Part shown: positions 1 to 5,568 of the stretch, piece by piece
Layout of the letters: every line of letters starts with the position of its first letter
Numbering within the stretch: position 1 is the stretch's first letter
Source: Gemmatimonadota bacterium
Lineage (GTDB): Bacteria > Gemmatimonadota > Gemmatimonadetes > Gemmatimonadales > GWC2-71-9
Assembly: GCA_003221075.1 (NCBI GenBank)
Contig: QHUF01000052.1
Coordinates: 1 to 12,349 of the forward strand
Length of the DNA: 12,349 nt
Direction of reading: 5' to 3'
Notes under the pieces: generated by a model
Database searches by the model: none
Seen by the model: only the letters and a program-made list of their open reading frames with translations
Told to the model about the DNA's origin: nothing
Translations under genes and position numbers: made by a program

Positions 1-2
1 AA

Positions 3-51
3 TGGGCTGATGGGCTGATGGGCTGTAACAGCCCAACTGCCCATCCGCCCA
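3..51. repeat. Imperfect inverted repeat of G-rich octamers in the rpsJ leader
   Basis: The left arm (3-25) is three tandem copies of an octamer, TGGGCTGA, the last one incomplete. The right arm (29-51) carries the diverged complement (units such as CGCCCATC). With a TAA loop at 26-28, 20 of 23 positions can pair, with mismatches at 18/36, 16/38 and 8/46. It sits about 20 bases before the rpsJ start. No U-run follows, so it does not look like an intrinsic terminator. It could be a dispersed repeat, an mRNA hairpin affecting S10 translation or stability, or an attenuator-like element. The sequence alone does not decide between these. The window starts here, so the true upstream promoter and gene (often tuf in this gene order) are not visible. 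Confidence 0.75.
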
Positions 52-70
52 TCCGCCCGACGAGGACCGA

Positions 71-379
71 ATGGCTAGCAAAATCCGAATCCGGTTAAAG
101 GCGTTCGACCACGCTCTCATCGACCAGGCGGCCGCAGACATTGTACGGACTGCTGAGAAGACGGGAGCGCAAGTCTCGGGTCCGATCCCACTGCCCACAA
201 AGCGGCAGCTGTGGACGGTACTGCGCAGCCCGCACATCGACAAGAAGAGCCGCGAGCAATTCGAGCTCAAGACGCACAAGCGGCTGATCGACATCCTCGA
301 CTCGCGGTCGCAGACGGTGGATGCGCTGACGAAGCTCGATCTGCCGGCCGGTGTGGACGTGGAGATTAAGGTCGAGTAG
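71..379 (+). CDS. rpsJ: 30S ribosomal protein S10 (uS10, NusE)
   Basis: S10 is a protein of the 30S head and, as NusE, pairs with NusB in transcription antitermination. The 102-residue product has the usual family length. It shows the conserved N-terminal strand (KIRIRLKAFDHALID), the long loop with GPIPLPTKRQLWTVLRSPH, and the KSREQFELKTHKRLIDI segment. The ATG at 71 is preceded by GAGGA at 62-66, four bases away, and the protein starts exactly where the family starts. It is the first gene of the S10-type cluster. The leader before it holds an unusual octamer hairpin, and the 64-base gap after it holds a palindrome, so it is less tightly coupled to rplC than the other genes are to each other. 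The identification is firm. Confidence 0.98.
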   Translation: MASKIRIRLKAFDHALIDQAAADIVRTAEKTGAQVSGPIPLPTKRQLWTVLRSPHIDKKSREQFELKTHKRLIDILDSRSQTVDALTKLDLPAGVDVEIKVE

Positions 380-389
380 GAAACGTGAT

Positions 390-417
390 GTAGGGGCGCA
401 GCATGCTGCGCCTCTAC
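390..417. repeat. 28-base palindrome between rpsJ and rplC
   Basis: The arms begin GTAGGGGCGCAG and end CTGCGCCTCTAC around a central CATG. All 12 stem positions can pair, with a single G-U wobble (394/413). There is no T-run after it, so it is unlikely to be an intrinsic terminator. It resembles the dispersed GTAGGGGCG...CGCCCCTAC palindromes that I recall from several bacterial phyla, which would make it a REP-like or MITE-like copy. That link is from memory and untested. It occupies most of the untranslated gap before rplC and explains why an open frame runs into rplC from upstream of its real start. Confidence 0.8.
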
Positions 418-443
418 CAAATACGCATGGCGACAGGGTCATT

Positions 444-1064
444 ATGAACGGTTTGATCGGACGAAAATTGGGAATGACGCGAATCTTCAACGCCGAAGGC
501 ACGCACGTGCCCGTCACGGTGATCGAGGCGGGGCCGTGCCCCGTCATCTCGGTCGCCGAGGGCCGTGCTGAGCTGGGCTTCGAGGCGAAGAAGGCGAAGC
601 GTTCGCCGAAGGCGATCGTGGGCCACGTGAAGAAAGCCGGCCTCGAGGTCGCGCCGCGCATCATCCGTCGCTTCGATGTCACGGGGGAAGCGCCCGCCGC
701 GGGCACCGCCGTGACGGTCGCCATCTTCGCCGAAGGCGATCGCGTCAAAGTGCGCGGCGTGTCGAAAGGCCGCGGCTTTCAGGGCGTCGTGCACCGCCAT
801 CACTTCCACGGCGGCCCCGAGACCCACGGCAACACGCGGCACCGCAAGCCGGGCTCGATCGCTCCGGGTACCGACCCGTCGCGCATCATCAAAGGCAAGC
901 GTATGCCCGGGCATATGGGCGCGCGCAACTTCACCGAGATCGGCCTGCGCGTCGTGAAGATCGACGCCGAGCGCAATCTCTTGTTCGTGCGCGGCTCGGT
1001 GCCGGGTCCGATGAACGGGCTGGTCACCGTCCGCAAGCAGGGAGGCCCGAGCCGCCATGATTGA
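444..1064 (+). CDS. rplC: 50S ribosomal protein L3 (uL3)
   Basis: L3 is an early assembly protein of the large subunit whose extension reaches toward the peptidyl transferase centre. The start at 444 gives 206 residues beginning MNGLIGRKLGMTRIF, the standard L3 N-terminus. The frame is open back to 351, but that part reads through the palindrome and is not protein-like. AGGG at 435-438 precedes the start. The core motif runs through HFHGGPETHGNTRHRKPGSI (121-139) and GKRMPGHMG (151-159). His157 sits where E. coli L3 has Gln150, the residue methylated by PrmB, so that modification cannot occur here; non-Gln residues at this site are also seen in other phyla. The gene end overlaps rplD by 8 bases (ATGATTGA). 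Confidence 0.97.
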   Translation: MNGLIGRKLGMTRIFNAEGTHVPVTVIEAGPCPVISVAEGRAELGFEAKKAKRSPKAIVGHVKKAGLEVAPRIIRRFDVTGEAPAAGTAVTVAIFAEGDRVKVRGVSKGRGFQGVVHRHHFHGGPETHGNTRHRKPGSIAPGTDPSRIIKGKRMPGHMGARNFTEIGLRVVKIDAERNLLFVRGSVPGPMNGLVTVRKQGGPSRHD

Positions 1065-1719
1065 GGCTCCGCACTACTCCGCGGCGGGCGCCAGCAAGAA
1101 GGCGGTCCCGCTGCCGGAAGCGCTGTTCGACGGCACGGTGAACGAGGACCTGCTGCATCGCGCGGTCATCACGTTCCTGTCCAACCAGCGGCAGGGTACG
1201 AGCAACACGTTGACCCGCAGCGAGGTCTCTGGCGGCAATCAGAAGCCGTGGCGGCAGAAAGGCACCGGCCGCGCCCGGCAGGGTTCGACCCGCGCCCCGC
1301 ACTGGCGGCACGGCGGCATCGCGCATGGGCCGCATCCGCGCAGCTACCGGCTCGGCATTCCCAAGAAGATGCGCCAGCTGGCCAAGAAGTCGGCGCTCAA
1401 CGCGCGCGCGCGCGAGGGTGCGCTGGCGATCGTGGACGCCCTCGAATACCAAAAACCGAAGACCAAAGACCTCGTGGCGTTGCTCAAGAAACTCGATGCA
1501 AGCGGCAAGAAGGTCCTGCTGCTCACGGCCAGCGATGCGCACAACGTCTACCTGTCGGGCCGCAACATCCCCGACGTGCACGTGATGCGCTTTGCCGACG
1601 CGACGGCGTACGAGATCCTGTGGGCGCAGACGGTGGTCGTGGAAATCGGCGCGCTGGAACAGGGATCAGGGGTGGGGACTGGCGCCAAGCAGGAATCGAA
1701 GGAGTCCGACGATGCCTGA
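1057..1719 (+). CDS. rplD: 50S ribosomal protein L4 (uL4) with extra C-terminal tail
   Basis: L4 binds 23S rRNA domain I, lines the exit tunnel with L22, and in some bacteria represses its own operon. Residues 52-97 form the long tunnel loop with the hallmark GNQKPWRQKGTGRARQGSTR and HGGIAHGPHPRSY. The globular part continues through SALNARAREG, KKVLLLTASD and NIPDVHVMRF. The product is 220 residues, longer than the usual ~205. The extra part, from about residue 202 (GSGVGTGAKQESKESDDA), begins exactly where a G-rich heptad repeat lies in the DNA (1662-1680). The start ATG lies in the last codons of rplC, and the end overlaps rplW, both by 8 bases, which suggests coupled translation. Whether L4 autoregulates this operon cannot be judged from the partial leader. 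Confidence 0.97.
   Translation: MIEAPHYSAAGASKKAVPLPEALFDGTVNEDLLHRAVITFLSNQRQGTSNTLTRSEVSGGNQKPWRQKGTGRARQGSTRAPHWRHGGIAHGPHPRSYRLGIPKKMRQLAKKSALNARAREGALAIVDALEYQKPKTKDLVALLKKLDASGKKVLLLTASDAHNVYLSGRNIPDVHVMRFADATAYEILWAQTVVVEIGALEQGSGVGTGAKQESKESDDA
1662..1680 (+). repeat. G-rich heptad-type repeat inside the rplD 3' end
   Basis: Units GGGATCA, a shortened GGGGT and GGGGACT follow each other, then GGCGCCA as a diverged unit. They resemble the array at 7248-7274 (unit GGGACTA). The repeat encodes residues 202-208, the first residues of the non-family tail of L4. Three runs of three or four G plus a GG make a borderline G-quadruplex motif on the coding strand. The assignment to a common repeat family rests on spacing and G-run pattern, not on a statistical test. 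Confidence 0.55.
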
Positions 1720-1999
1720 GCTGCACGACCTGATCGTCCGGCCGGTGGTCACGGAGAAATCGTCCGCGGCCTACGGCGCGCGCAAGGAGTACGCGTTCCG
1801 CGTGCACTCCGACGCGACCAAGCCGCAGATCAAGGCGGCCATCGAAACGCTGTTCAAGGTGTCGGTCACCGGTGTCCGCACGATGGTCATGCGGGCCAAG
1901 CGGCGCACGTACGGCCGCTATGCTGGCCGCCGGCCGTCCTGGAAGAAGGCAATCGTCACCCTCAAAGAGGGCGACGCTATTGAGGTGTTCGAGGGCTAA
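1712..1999 (+). CDS. rplW: 50S ribosomal protein L23 (uL23)
   Basis: L23 sits at the tunnel exit and is the docking site for trigger factor, SRP and the Sec translocon. The start at 1712 gives 95 residues, the normal length, beginning MPELHDLIVRPVVTEKS, with the RPVVTEK family signature at 10-16. The C-terminal half has the RRTYGRYAGRRPSWKKAIVTL segment followed by the typical final strand DAIEVFEG. A strong AAGGAG at 1699-1704, seven bases upstream, decides this start over the longer open frame, whose upstream part is rplD read out of frame. It overlaps rplD by 8 bases and is followed directly by rplB with no gap. Confidence 0.97.
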   Translation: MPELHDLIVRPVVTEKSSAAYGARKEYAFRVHSDATKPQIKAAIETLFKVSVTGVRTMVMRAKRRTYGRYAGRRPSWKKAIVTLKEGDAIEVFEG

Positions 2000-2839
2000 A
2001 TGGGCATCCGACAGTTTCGGCCGATGACGCCGGCCACGCGGTTCCGCTCGGTCTCCGACTTCTCCGAAATCACCAAGACGGAGCCGGAGAAGACGTTGCT
2101 CGAGCCGCTGAAGCGCACCGGCGGGCGCAACAACAAGGGTCACATCACGAGCCGGTATATGAGCGGCGGGCACAAGCGGCAGTACCGGCGCATCGATTTC
2201 CGGCGCGACAAGTCCGCGATTCCGGCGCGCGTGGCGGCGATCGAATACGATCCGAACCGCACGGCACGCATCGCGCTGCTGCACTACGCGGACGGCGAGA
2301 AGCGCTACATCCTGGCGCCGAAGGGCCTGAACGTCGGCGACAACGTCGTGTCCGGTCCGGGCTCGGACATCCGCGTCGGGAATGCGATGCCGCTGTTCGA
2401 AATCCCGCTGGGCACCGCGGTGCACAATATCGAGCTGAAGATCGGCCGCGGCGGCCAGCTGTGCCGCGGCGCCGGGACCAGCGCGCAAGTCGTCGCGAAA
2501 GAGGGCAATTACGTCACGCTCCGGCTCCGCTCGACGGAAATGCGGATGGTGCGCGGCGAGTGTCTCGCGACGATCGGCGAAGTCGGGAACGCCGAGCACG
2601 AGCTGCTGTCGATCGGCAAGGCGGGGAAGTCGCGCTGGCTGGGTCGCAGCCCGCGCGTCCGCGGCGTGGCGATGAACCCCGTCGATCATCCGCTCGGCGG
2701 CGGCGAAGGCAAGAGCTCGGGTGGCCGGCCCCCAACGAACCCGTGGGGCAAGGTCGAGGGCAAGAAGACGCGGCACAAGAAGAAGCATTCGACGAAACTC
2801 ATCGTGCGCGGCCGCAAGCGCGGAAGGGCGACGACGTAA
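2000..2839 (+). CDS. rplB: 50S ribosomal protein L2 (uL2)
   Basis: L2 contacts 23S rRNA near the peptidyl transferase centre and forms an intersubunit bridge. The 279-residue product shows the whole family pattern: GGRNNKGHITSRYMSGGHKR (41-60), EYDPNRTARIAL (82-93), KRYILAPKGL (101-110), GNYVTLRLRSTEMR (169-182), EVGNAEH (194-200) and the C-terminal RGVAMNPVDHPLGGGEGKSS (221-240). His230 corresponds to E. coli His229, the conserved residue long discussed in peptidyl transfer, and is kept. The second His of the common DHPHGGGEG motif is Leu232 here. The start ATG follows the rplW TAA directly, with GAGGG at 1991-1995 as the likely ribosome binding site. The end overlaps rpsS by one base. Confidence 0.98.
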   Translation: MGIRQFRPMTPATRFRSVSDFSEITKTEPEKTLLEPLKRTGGRNNKGHITSRYMSGGHKRQYRRIDFRRDKSAIPARVAAIEYDPNRTARIALLHYADGEKRYILAPKGLNVGDNVVSGPGSDIRVGNAMPLFEIPLGTAVHNIELKIGRGGQLCRGAGTSAQVVAKEGNYVTLRLRSTEMRMVRGECLATIGEVGNAEHELLSIGKAGKSRWLGRSPRVRGVAMNPVDHPLGGGEGKSSGGRPPTNPWGKVEGKKTRHKKKHSTKLIVRGRKRGRATT

Positions 2840-3177
2840 TGGGACGCAGCGTCAAGAAGGGTCCGTACGTCGAGGAGTCGTTGATGGTGAAAATTCGCCT
2901 CCTCAACGAGCGGAACGAGAAGAAGGTGTTCAAGACCTGGTCGCGGCGCAGCACGATCACGCCCGACTTCGTGGGCCACACGCTCGCGGTGCACAACGGG
3001 AACAAGTTCATCCCGGTCTACATCACCGAGAACATGGTGGGCCACAAGCTTGGCGAGTTCGCCGCGACGCGGTTGTTCCGCGGCCACGGCGCCAAGGGCT
3101 CGGCGGCGGAGCGTGAGGCCGAGGCAGCCGCCGCTGAGGCTGGTGCCGAGGGCGGCGCCGAGAAGAAGAAGGAGTAG
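2839..3177 (+). CDS. rpsS: 30S ribosomal protein S19 (uS19) with Ala/Glu-rich C-terminal tail
   Basis: S19 forms a complex with S13 in the 30S head and contacts the A-site finger bridge. The family core is complete: MGRSVKKGPYV at the start, KTWSRRSTITPDFVGHT (32-48) and KFIPVYITENMVGHKLGEF (56-74), ending about RGHGAKG (81-87). The product is 112 residues against about 92 usually. The tail from about residue 88 is Ala/Glu/Gly-rich and ends in EKKKE. In most bacteria the S19 C-terminus is short and basic, so an acidic tail with a basic tip is unusual. The start overlaps the rplB stop as TAATG, with GGAAGGG at 2822-2828 upstream. A longer open frame upstream is rplB in another frame. Confidence 0.97.
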   Translation: MGRSVKKGPYVEESLMVKIRLLNERNEKKVFKTWSRRSTITPDFVGHTLAVHNGNKFIPVYITENMVGHKLGEFAATRLFRGHGAKGSAAEREAEAAAAEAGAEGGAEKKKE

Positions 3178-3180
3178 GGA

Positions 3181-3657
3181 ATGGAAGCTCGAGCGATTCA
3201 ACGCGGGGTGCGGCAGTCGGCGCGCAAGATGCGCCTCGTGATCGATTTGATCCGCGGCCAGGCCGTCCCGGAAGCCGACGCCATCCTGCGCTTTTCCAAG
3301 AAGCGGGCGGCGCGGCAGATCCATAAGGTCTTGAAGTCCGCGGTCGCGAACGCGCAGCAGGCGGCGCAGCGCGACAACGCCCCGTTCGATGCCGACAGCC
3401 TGCGCGTCACCTATGCGGTGGTGAACGAAGGCCAGACGCTGAAGCGGTTCACGGCGGCGGCCATGGGCCGGGGCACGCCGATCCTGAAGCGCACGAGCCA
3501 CGTGGAGATCCGTGTGGCCGGCGTGGCAGCGCCGGTCGCGCCCGCACCGGCACCGAAAGCGGAAGCGAAAGAAGAGAAGAAGCCGCGCGCAAAAAAGGCG
3601 CCGGCTAAGAAGGCCAAGAAGAAGACGCCAGCCAAGAAAAAGAAAGCGAGCAGGTAA
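3181..3657 (+). CDS. rplV: 50S ribosomal protein L22 (uL22) with histone-like Lys/Ala/Pro tail
   Basis: L22 lines the exit tunnel with a long hairpin and exposes its globular part near the tunnel mouth. Residues 1-112 are the family core: QSARKMRLVIDLIRG (12-26), AVANAQQAAQ (54-63) and the hairpin region GRGTPILKRTSHVEIRV (96-112). The remaining 46 residues are an added tail of Pro/Ala, then Lys-rich runs such as KKAPAKKAKKKTPAKKKK, similar in composition to histone H1 tails. The 158-residue length compares with about 110-115 usually. AAGGAG at 3169-3174, six bases upstream, fixes the start at 3181, which follows rpsS by three bases. The tail probably contacts rRNA or the exit-site surface; this is inferred from charge only. 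Confidence 0.97.
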   Translation: MEARAIQRGVRQSARKMRLVIDLIRGQAVPEADAILRFSKKRAARQIHKVLKSAVANAQQAAQRDNAPFDADSLRVTYAVVNEGQTLKRFTAAAMGRGTPILKRTSHVEIRVAGVAAPVAPAPAPKAEAKEEKKPRAKKAPAKKAKKKTPAKKKKASR

Positions 3658-4317
3658 GTGGGACAGAAAACACATCCGTACGGGTTCCGGCTGGGCATCG
3701 TTAAGCAATGGCGCTCGCGCTACTACGCGCGCCATAACTTCCCCGAGCTGCTCAAGGAAGACGAGCTGATCCGGAAGTACCTGCGGACGCGCCTCAGCCA
3801 CGCCGCCATCGCCGACGTCCACATCGAGCGCAAGCCGGGGAAGGTGACCGTCACGGTCCATACCGGCCGGCCCGGCGTCGTCATCGGCAAGCGCGGCGCG
3901 GAAGTCGACAAGCTCCGCGACGAGCTGGCGCAGCTCACGGGGAAGGAAGTCGGCATCAACGTCGAAGAGATCAAGCGTCCCGAGCTGGACGCGCAGCTGG
4001 TGGGTGACAGCGTCGCGCATCAGCTCACGCAGCGCATCTCGTTCCGCCGCGCGATGAAGCGCGCGGTGCAGAGCGCGATGCGGATGGGCGCGCAGGGGAT
4101 CAAGATCAAGACGGCGGGCCGCCTGGGCGGCGCGGAAATCGCCCGCACCGAAGGCTATCACGAGGGCCGCGTGCCGCTGCATACGCTGCGCGCGGACATC
4201 GACTATGCGACCTCCACGGCCAAGACGACGTTCGGCACGATCGGCGTGAAGGTCTGGATCTTCAAGGGTGAGCGGACCGAGGATCTCCACGGCCGCACCT
4301 ATTCCACGGGCGTCTAA
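3658..4317 (+). CDS. rpsC: 30S ribosomal protein S3 (uS3)
   Basis: S3 lies at the mRNA entry channel and, with S4 and S5, provides ribosomal mRNA helicase activity. The product has 219 residues. The N-terminal MGQKTHPYGFRLGI is diagnostic and begins at a GTG that directly follows the rplV TAA. A KH domain follows, with VVIGKRGAEVDKL (74-86) carrying the GxxG loop. The C-terminal domain has SFRRAMKRAVQSAMRMG (128-144), including the basic residues tied to helicase function in E. coli, then GRLGGAEIARTE and GRVPLHTLRADIDY. No added tail is present. The ribosome binding site is weak, so coupling to rplV is likely. Confidence 0.98.
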   Translation: MGQKTHPYGFRLGIVKQWRSRYYARHNFPELLKEDELIRKYLRTRLSHAAIADVHIERKPGKVTVTVHTGRPGVVIGKRGAEVDKLRDELAQLTGKEVGINVEEIKRPELDAQLVGDSVAHQLTQRISFRRAMKRAVQSAMRMGAQGIKIKTAGRLGGAEIARTEGYHEGRVPLHTLRADIDYATSTAKTTFGTIGVKVWIFKGERTEDLHGRTYSTGV

Positions 4318-4320
4318 ACC

Positions 4321-4734
4321 ATGCTCGCACCGAAGCGCGTCAAGTTTCGCAAGCGGTTCAAGGGCCGCACCAACGGGATGGCCACGCGCGGCAACACCGT
4401 CGCGTTCGGCCACTACGGGCTGATGTCGCTCGAGCCCGGCTGGATCTCGAACCGGCAGCTCGAGGCCGCGCGCGTCGCGCTCACGCGCGAGATGAAGCGT
4501 GGCGGCAAGGTGTGGATCCGCCTGTTCCCGGACAAGCCGATCACCAAGAAGCCCGCCGAAACGCGGATGGGAAAAGGCAAGGGGAATCCGGAGGGGTGGG
4601 TGGCGGTGGTGAAGCCGGGACGGATCATGTTCGAGCTCGAGGGCATCGAAGAGGCCTCGGCCCGCGCCGCCCTGGCGCTGGCGTCCGCCAAGTTGCCGGT
4701 GCGATCGAAGTTTGTGAAGCGGGAGGAGCGGTAG
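4321..4734 (+). CDS. rplP: 50S ribosomal protein L16 (uL16)
   Basis: L16 is a late-assembling protein that helps place A-site tRNA. The 137-residue product matches the normal length. It begins MLAPKRVKFRKRFKGR and carries GNTVAFGHYGL (24-34), the RKWIRLFPDKP-like segment KVWIRLFPDKPITKKP (63-78) and RMGKGKGNPEGWVAVVKPG (82-100). Arg82 corresponds to E. coli Arg81, the residue hydroxylated by YcfD/RoxA in that species; whether this organism has such an enzyme cannot be seen here. No clear Shine-Dalgarno precedes the ATG, three bases after the rpsC stop, so it probably depends on coupling. Confidence 0.97.
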   Translation: MLAPKRVKFRKRFKGRTNGMATRGNTVAFGHYGLMSLEPGWISNRQLEAARVALTREMKRGGKVWIRLFPDKPITKKPAETRMGKGKGNPEGWVAVVKPGRIMFELEGIEEASARAALALASAKLPVRSKFVKREER

Positions 4735-4735
4735 G

Positions 4736-4945
4736 ATGCCGGCGAAACGGGAGAATCGGGCCGACGGACTGCGCGAGCTCAAGACCGACGAGTTGTCGCA
4801 GAAGCTGGCGGTGCTGACGGAGGAGAGGTTCCGGCTCGAATTTCGCCGGGCGACGGAGTCGCTCACGAATCCGCTGCAGCTGCGGACGATTCGGCGCGAC
4901 ATCGCCCGGATCAAGACCATTTTGAAGGAAAGGGCGTCGGCATGA
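4736..4945 (+). CDS. rpmC: 50S ribosomal protein L29 (uL29)
   Basis: L29 is a small two-helix hairpin protein next to L23 at the tunnel exit. The 69-residue product contains GLRELKTDELSQKLAVLTEE, then RFRLEFRRATESLTNPLQLR and RTIRRDIARIKTILKER, the standard three-part L29 pattern ending in the second helix. The ATG at 4736 is one base after the rplP stop and has the best ribosome binding site in this part of the cluster, GGAGGAG at 4722-4728, seven bases away. The gene ends with an ATGA overlap into rpsQ. Nothing is unusual in its length or composition. Confidence 0.96.
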   Translation: MPAKRENRADGLRELKTDELSQKLAVLTEERFRLEFRRATESLTNPLQLRTIRRDIARIKTILKERASA

Positions 4946-5196
4946 CCGATCGCGGCCGCAGGAAAGTTCGTACGGGAACCGTCGTCAGCGACAAGATGAC
5001 CAAGACGGTCACGGTCTCGATGGTACGCCGCTTCGCCCACGCGTTTTACGGCAAGCAGATCACCAGGACCAAGACGGTCGCGGCACACGACGAGCACGGC
5101 GCCAAGCTGGGCGACACCGTGCGCATCGTGGAGACGCGGCCCTTGTCGAAACGGAAGCGTTGGCGCGTGGTCGAGATTATCGAAAAGGCGAAATAG
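4942..5196 (+). CDS. rpsQ: 30S ribosomal protein S17 (uS17)
   Basis: S17 is an OB-fold primary binder of the 5' domain of 16S rRNA. The 84-residue product shows RRKVRTGTVVSDKMTKTVTV (6-25), RRFAHAFYGKQITRTKTVAAHDE and the signature GDTVRIVETRPLSKRKRWRV, ending VVEIIEKAK. The start overlaps the last codon and stop of rpmC as ATGA. AGGAAAGGG at 4926-4934 could serve as the ribosome binding site. Two bases separate it from rplN. It is a standard family member with no insertion. Confidence 0.97.
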   Translation: MTDRGRRKVRTGTVVSDKMTKTVTVSMVRRFAHAFYGKQITRTKTVAAHDEHGAKLGDTVRIVETRPLSKRKRWRVVEIIEKAK

Positions 5197-5198
5197 CC

Positions 5199-5567
5199 AT
5201 GGTGCAGCAAGAATCGCAGGTAAAGATCGCGGATAACTCGGGCGCGCGCCGCGCGCTCGTCATCCGCGTGCTCGGCGGGTCCAAGCGACGCTATGCGGGG
5301 CTGGGCGACGTCGTCGTGGTCACGATCAAAGACGCCATCCCCACCGGCCAGGTGAAAAAGGGCGAGGTGGTCAGGGCGGTGATCGTGCGGACGGCCAAGG
5401 AGACCAAGCGCAAGGACGGCTCCTACATCCGGTTCGACGAGAACGCCGCCGTGCTGATCAACGACGAAGGCGAGCCGCGCGCCACCCGCATCTTCGGCCC
5501 GGTGGGCCGCGAGCTGCGCGAGAAAAAGTTCATGAAGATCGTGTCGCTGGCGCCGGAGGTCATCTGA
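5199..5567 (+). CDS. rplN: 50S ribosomal protein L14 (uL14)
   Basis: L14 forms intersubunit bridges with 16S rRNA and is the binding site of the silencing factor RsfS. The product has exactly the family length of 122 residues: MVQQESQVKIADNSGAR at the start (family pattern MIQ..S.L.VADNSGAR), then LGGSKRRYAGLGDVVVVTIKDA, KKGEVVRAVIVRT and GSYIRFDENAAVLIN, ending FMKIVSLAPEVI. The open frame extends back into rpsQ, but the ATG at 5199 is where the family begins. It opens the spc part of the cluster, although no promoter is visible between rpsQ and rplN, so both parts appear to share one transcript. Confidence 0.98.
   Translation: MVQQESQVKIADNSGARRALVIRVLGGSKRRYAGLGDVVVVTIKDAIPTGQVKKGEVVRAVIVRTAKETKRKDGSYIRFDENAAVLINDEGEPRATRIFGPVGRELREKKFMKIVSLAPEVI
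5555..5560 (+). promoter_or_regulatory. Strong Shine-Dalgarno deciding the rplX start
   Basis: GGAGGT lies in the last codons of rplN, eight bases before the ATG at 5569. It favours that start over the in-frame ATG at 5632, which would remove about 21 N-terminal residues and match the shorter family form, but which has no comparable site upstream. Confidence 0.7.
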
Positions 5568-5568
5568 G

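Noticed and set aside
390..417. Rho-independent terminator between rpsJ and rplC
   Set aside because: The stem is strong but no T-run follows, and the downstream genes belong to the same operon.
351..443. Extended N-terminus for L3
   Set aside because: The open frame upstream of 444 reads through the end of rpsJ and the palindrome. The L3 family begins at MNGLIGRKLGMT.
1401..1414. (CG)7 run in rplD as a Z-DNA or regulatory element
   Set aside because: It encodes the ordinary NARARE segment of L4 in a high-GC gene, with Ala/Arg codons sufficient to explain it.
2687..2716. Loss of the key histidine in L2 (DHPLGGGEG)
   Set aside because: The histidine equivalent to E. coli His229 is His230 and is present. 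Only the second His is changed to Leu, a position I recall as Met in some phyla, so no loss of function is indicated.
4569..4610. G-rich stretch in rplP as another repeat array
   Set aside because: The G-runs are irregularly spaced without seven-base periodicity, and the stretch encodes the highly conserved RMGKGKGN...WVAVV part of L16.
2686..5097. An 803-codon open frame on the minus strand, and similar ones at 9380-10927 and 95-748
   Set aside because: They lie antisense to a continuous set of unmistakable ribosomal genes and secY. Their translations are Arg/Ala/Leu-rich with no family pattern, as expected from third-position GC bias of the sense genes.
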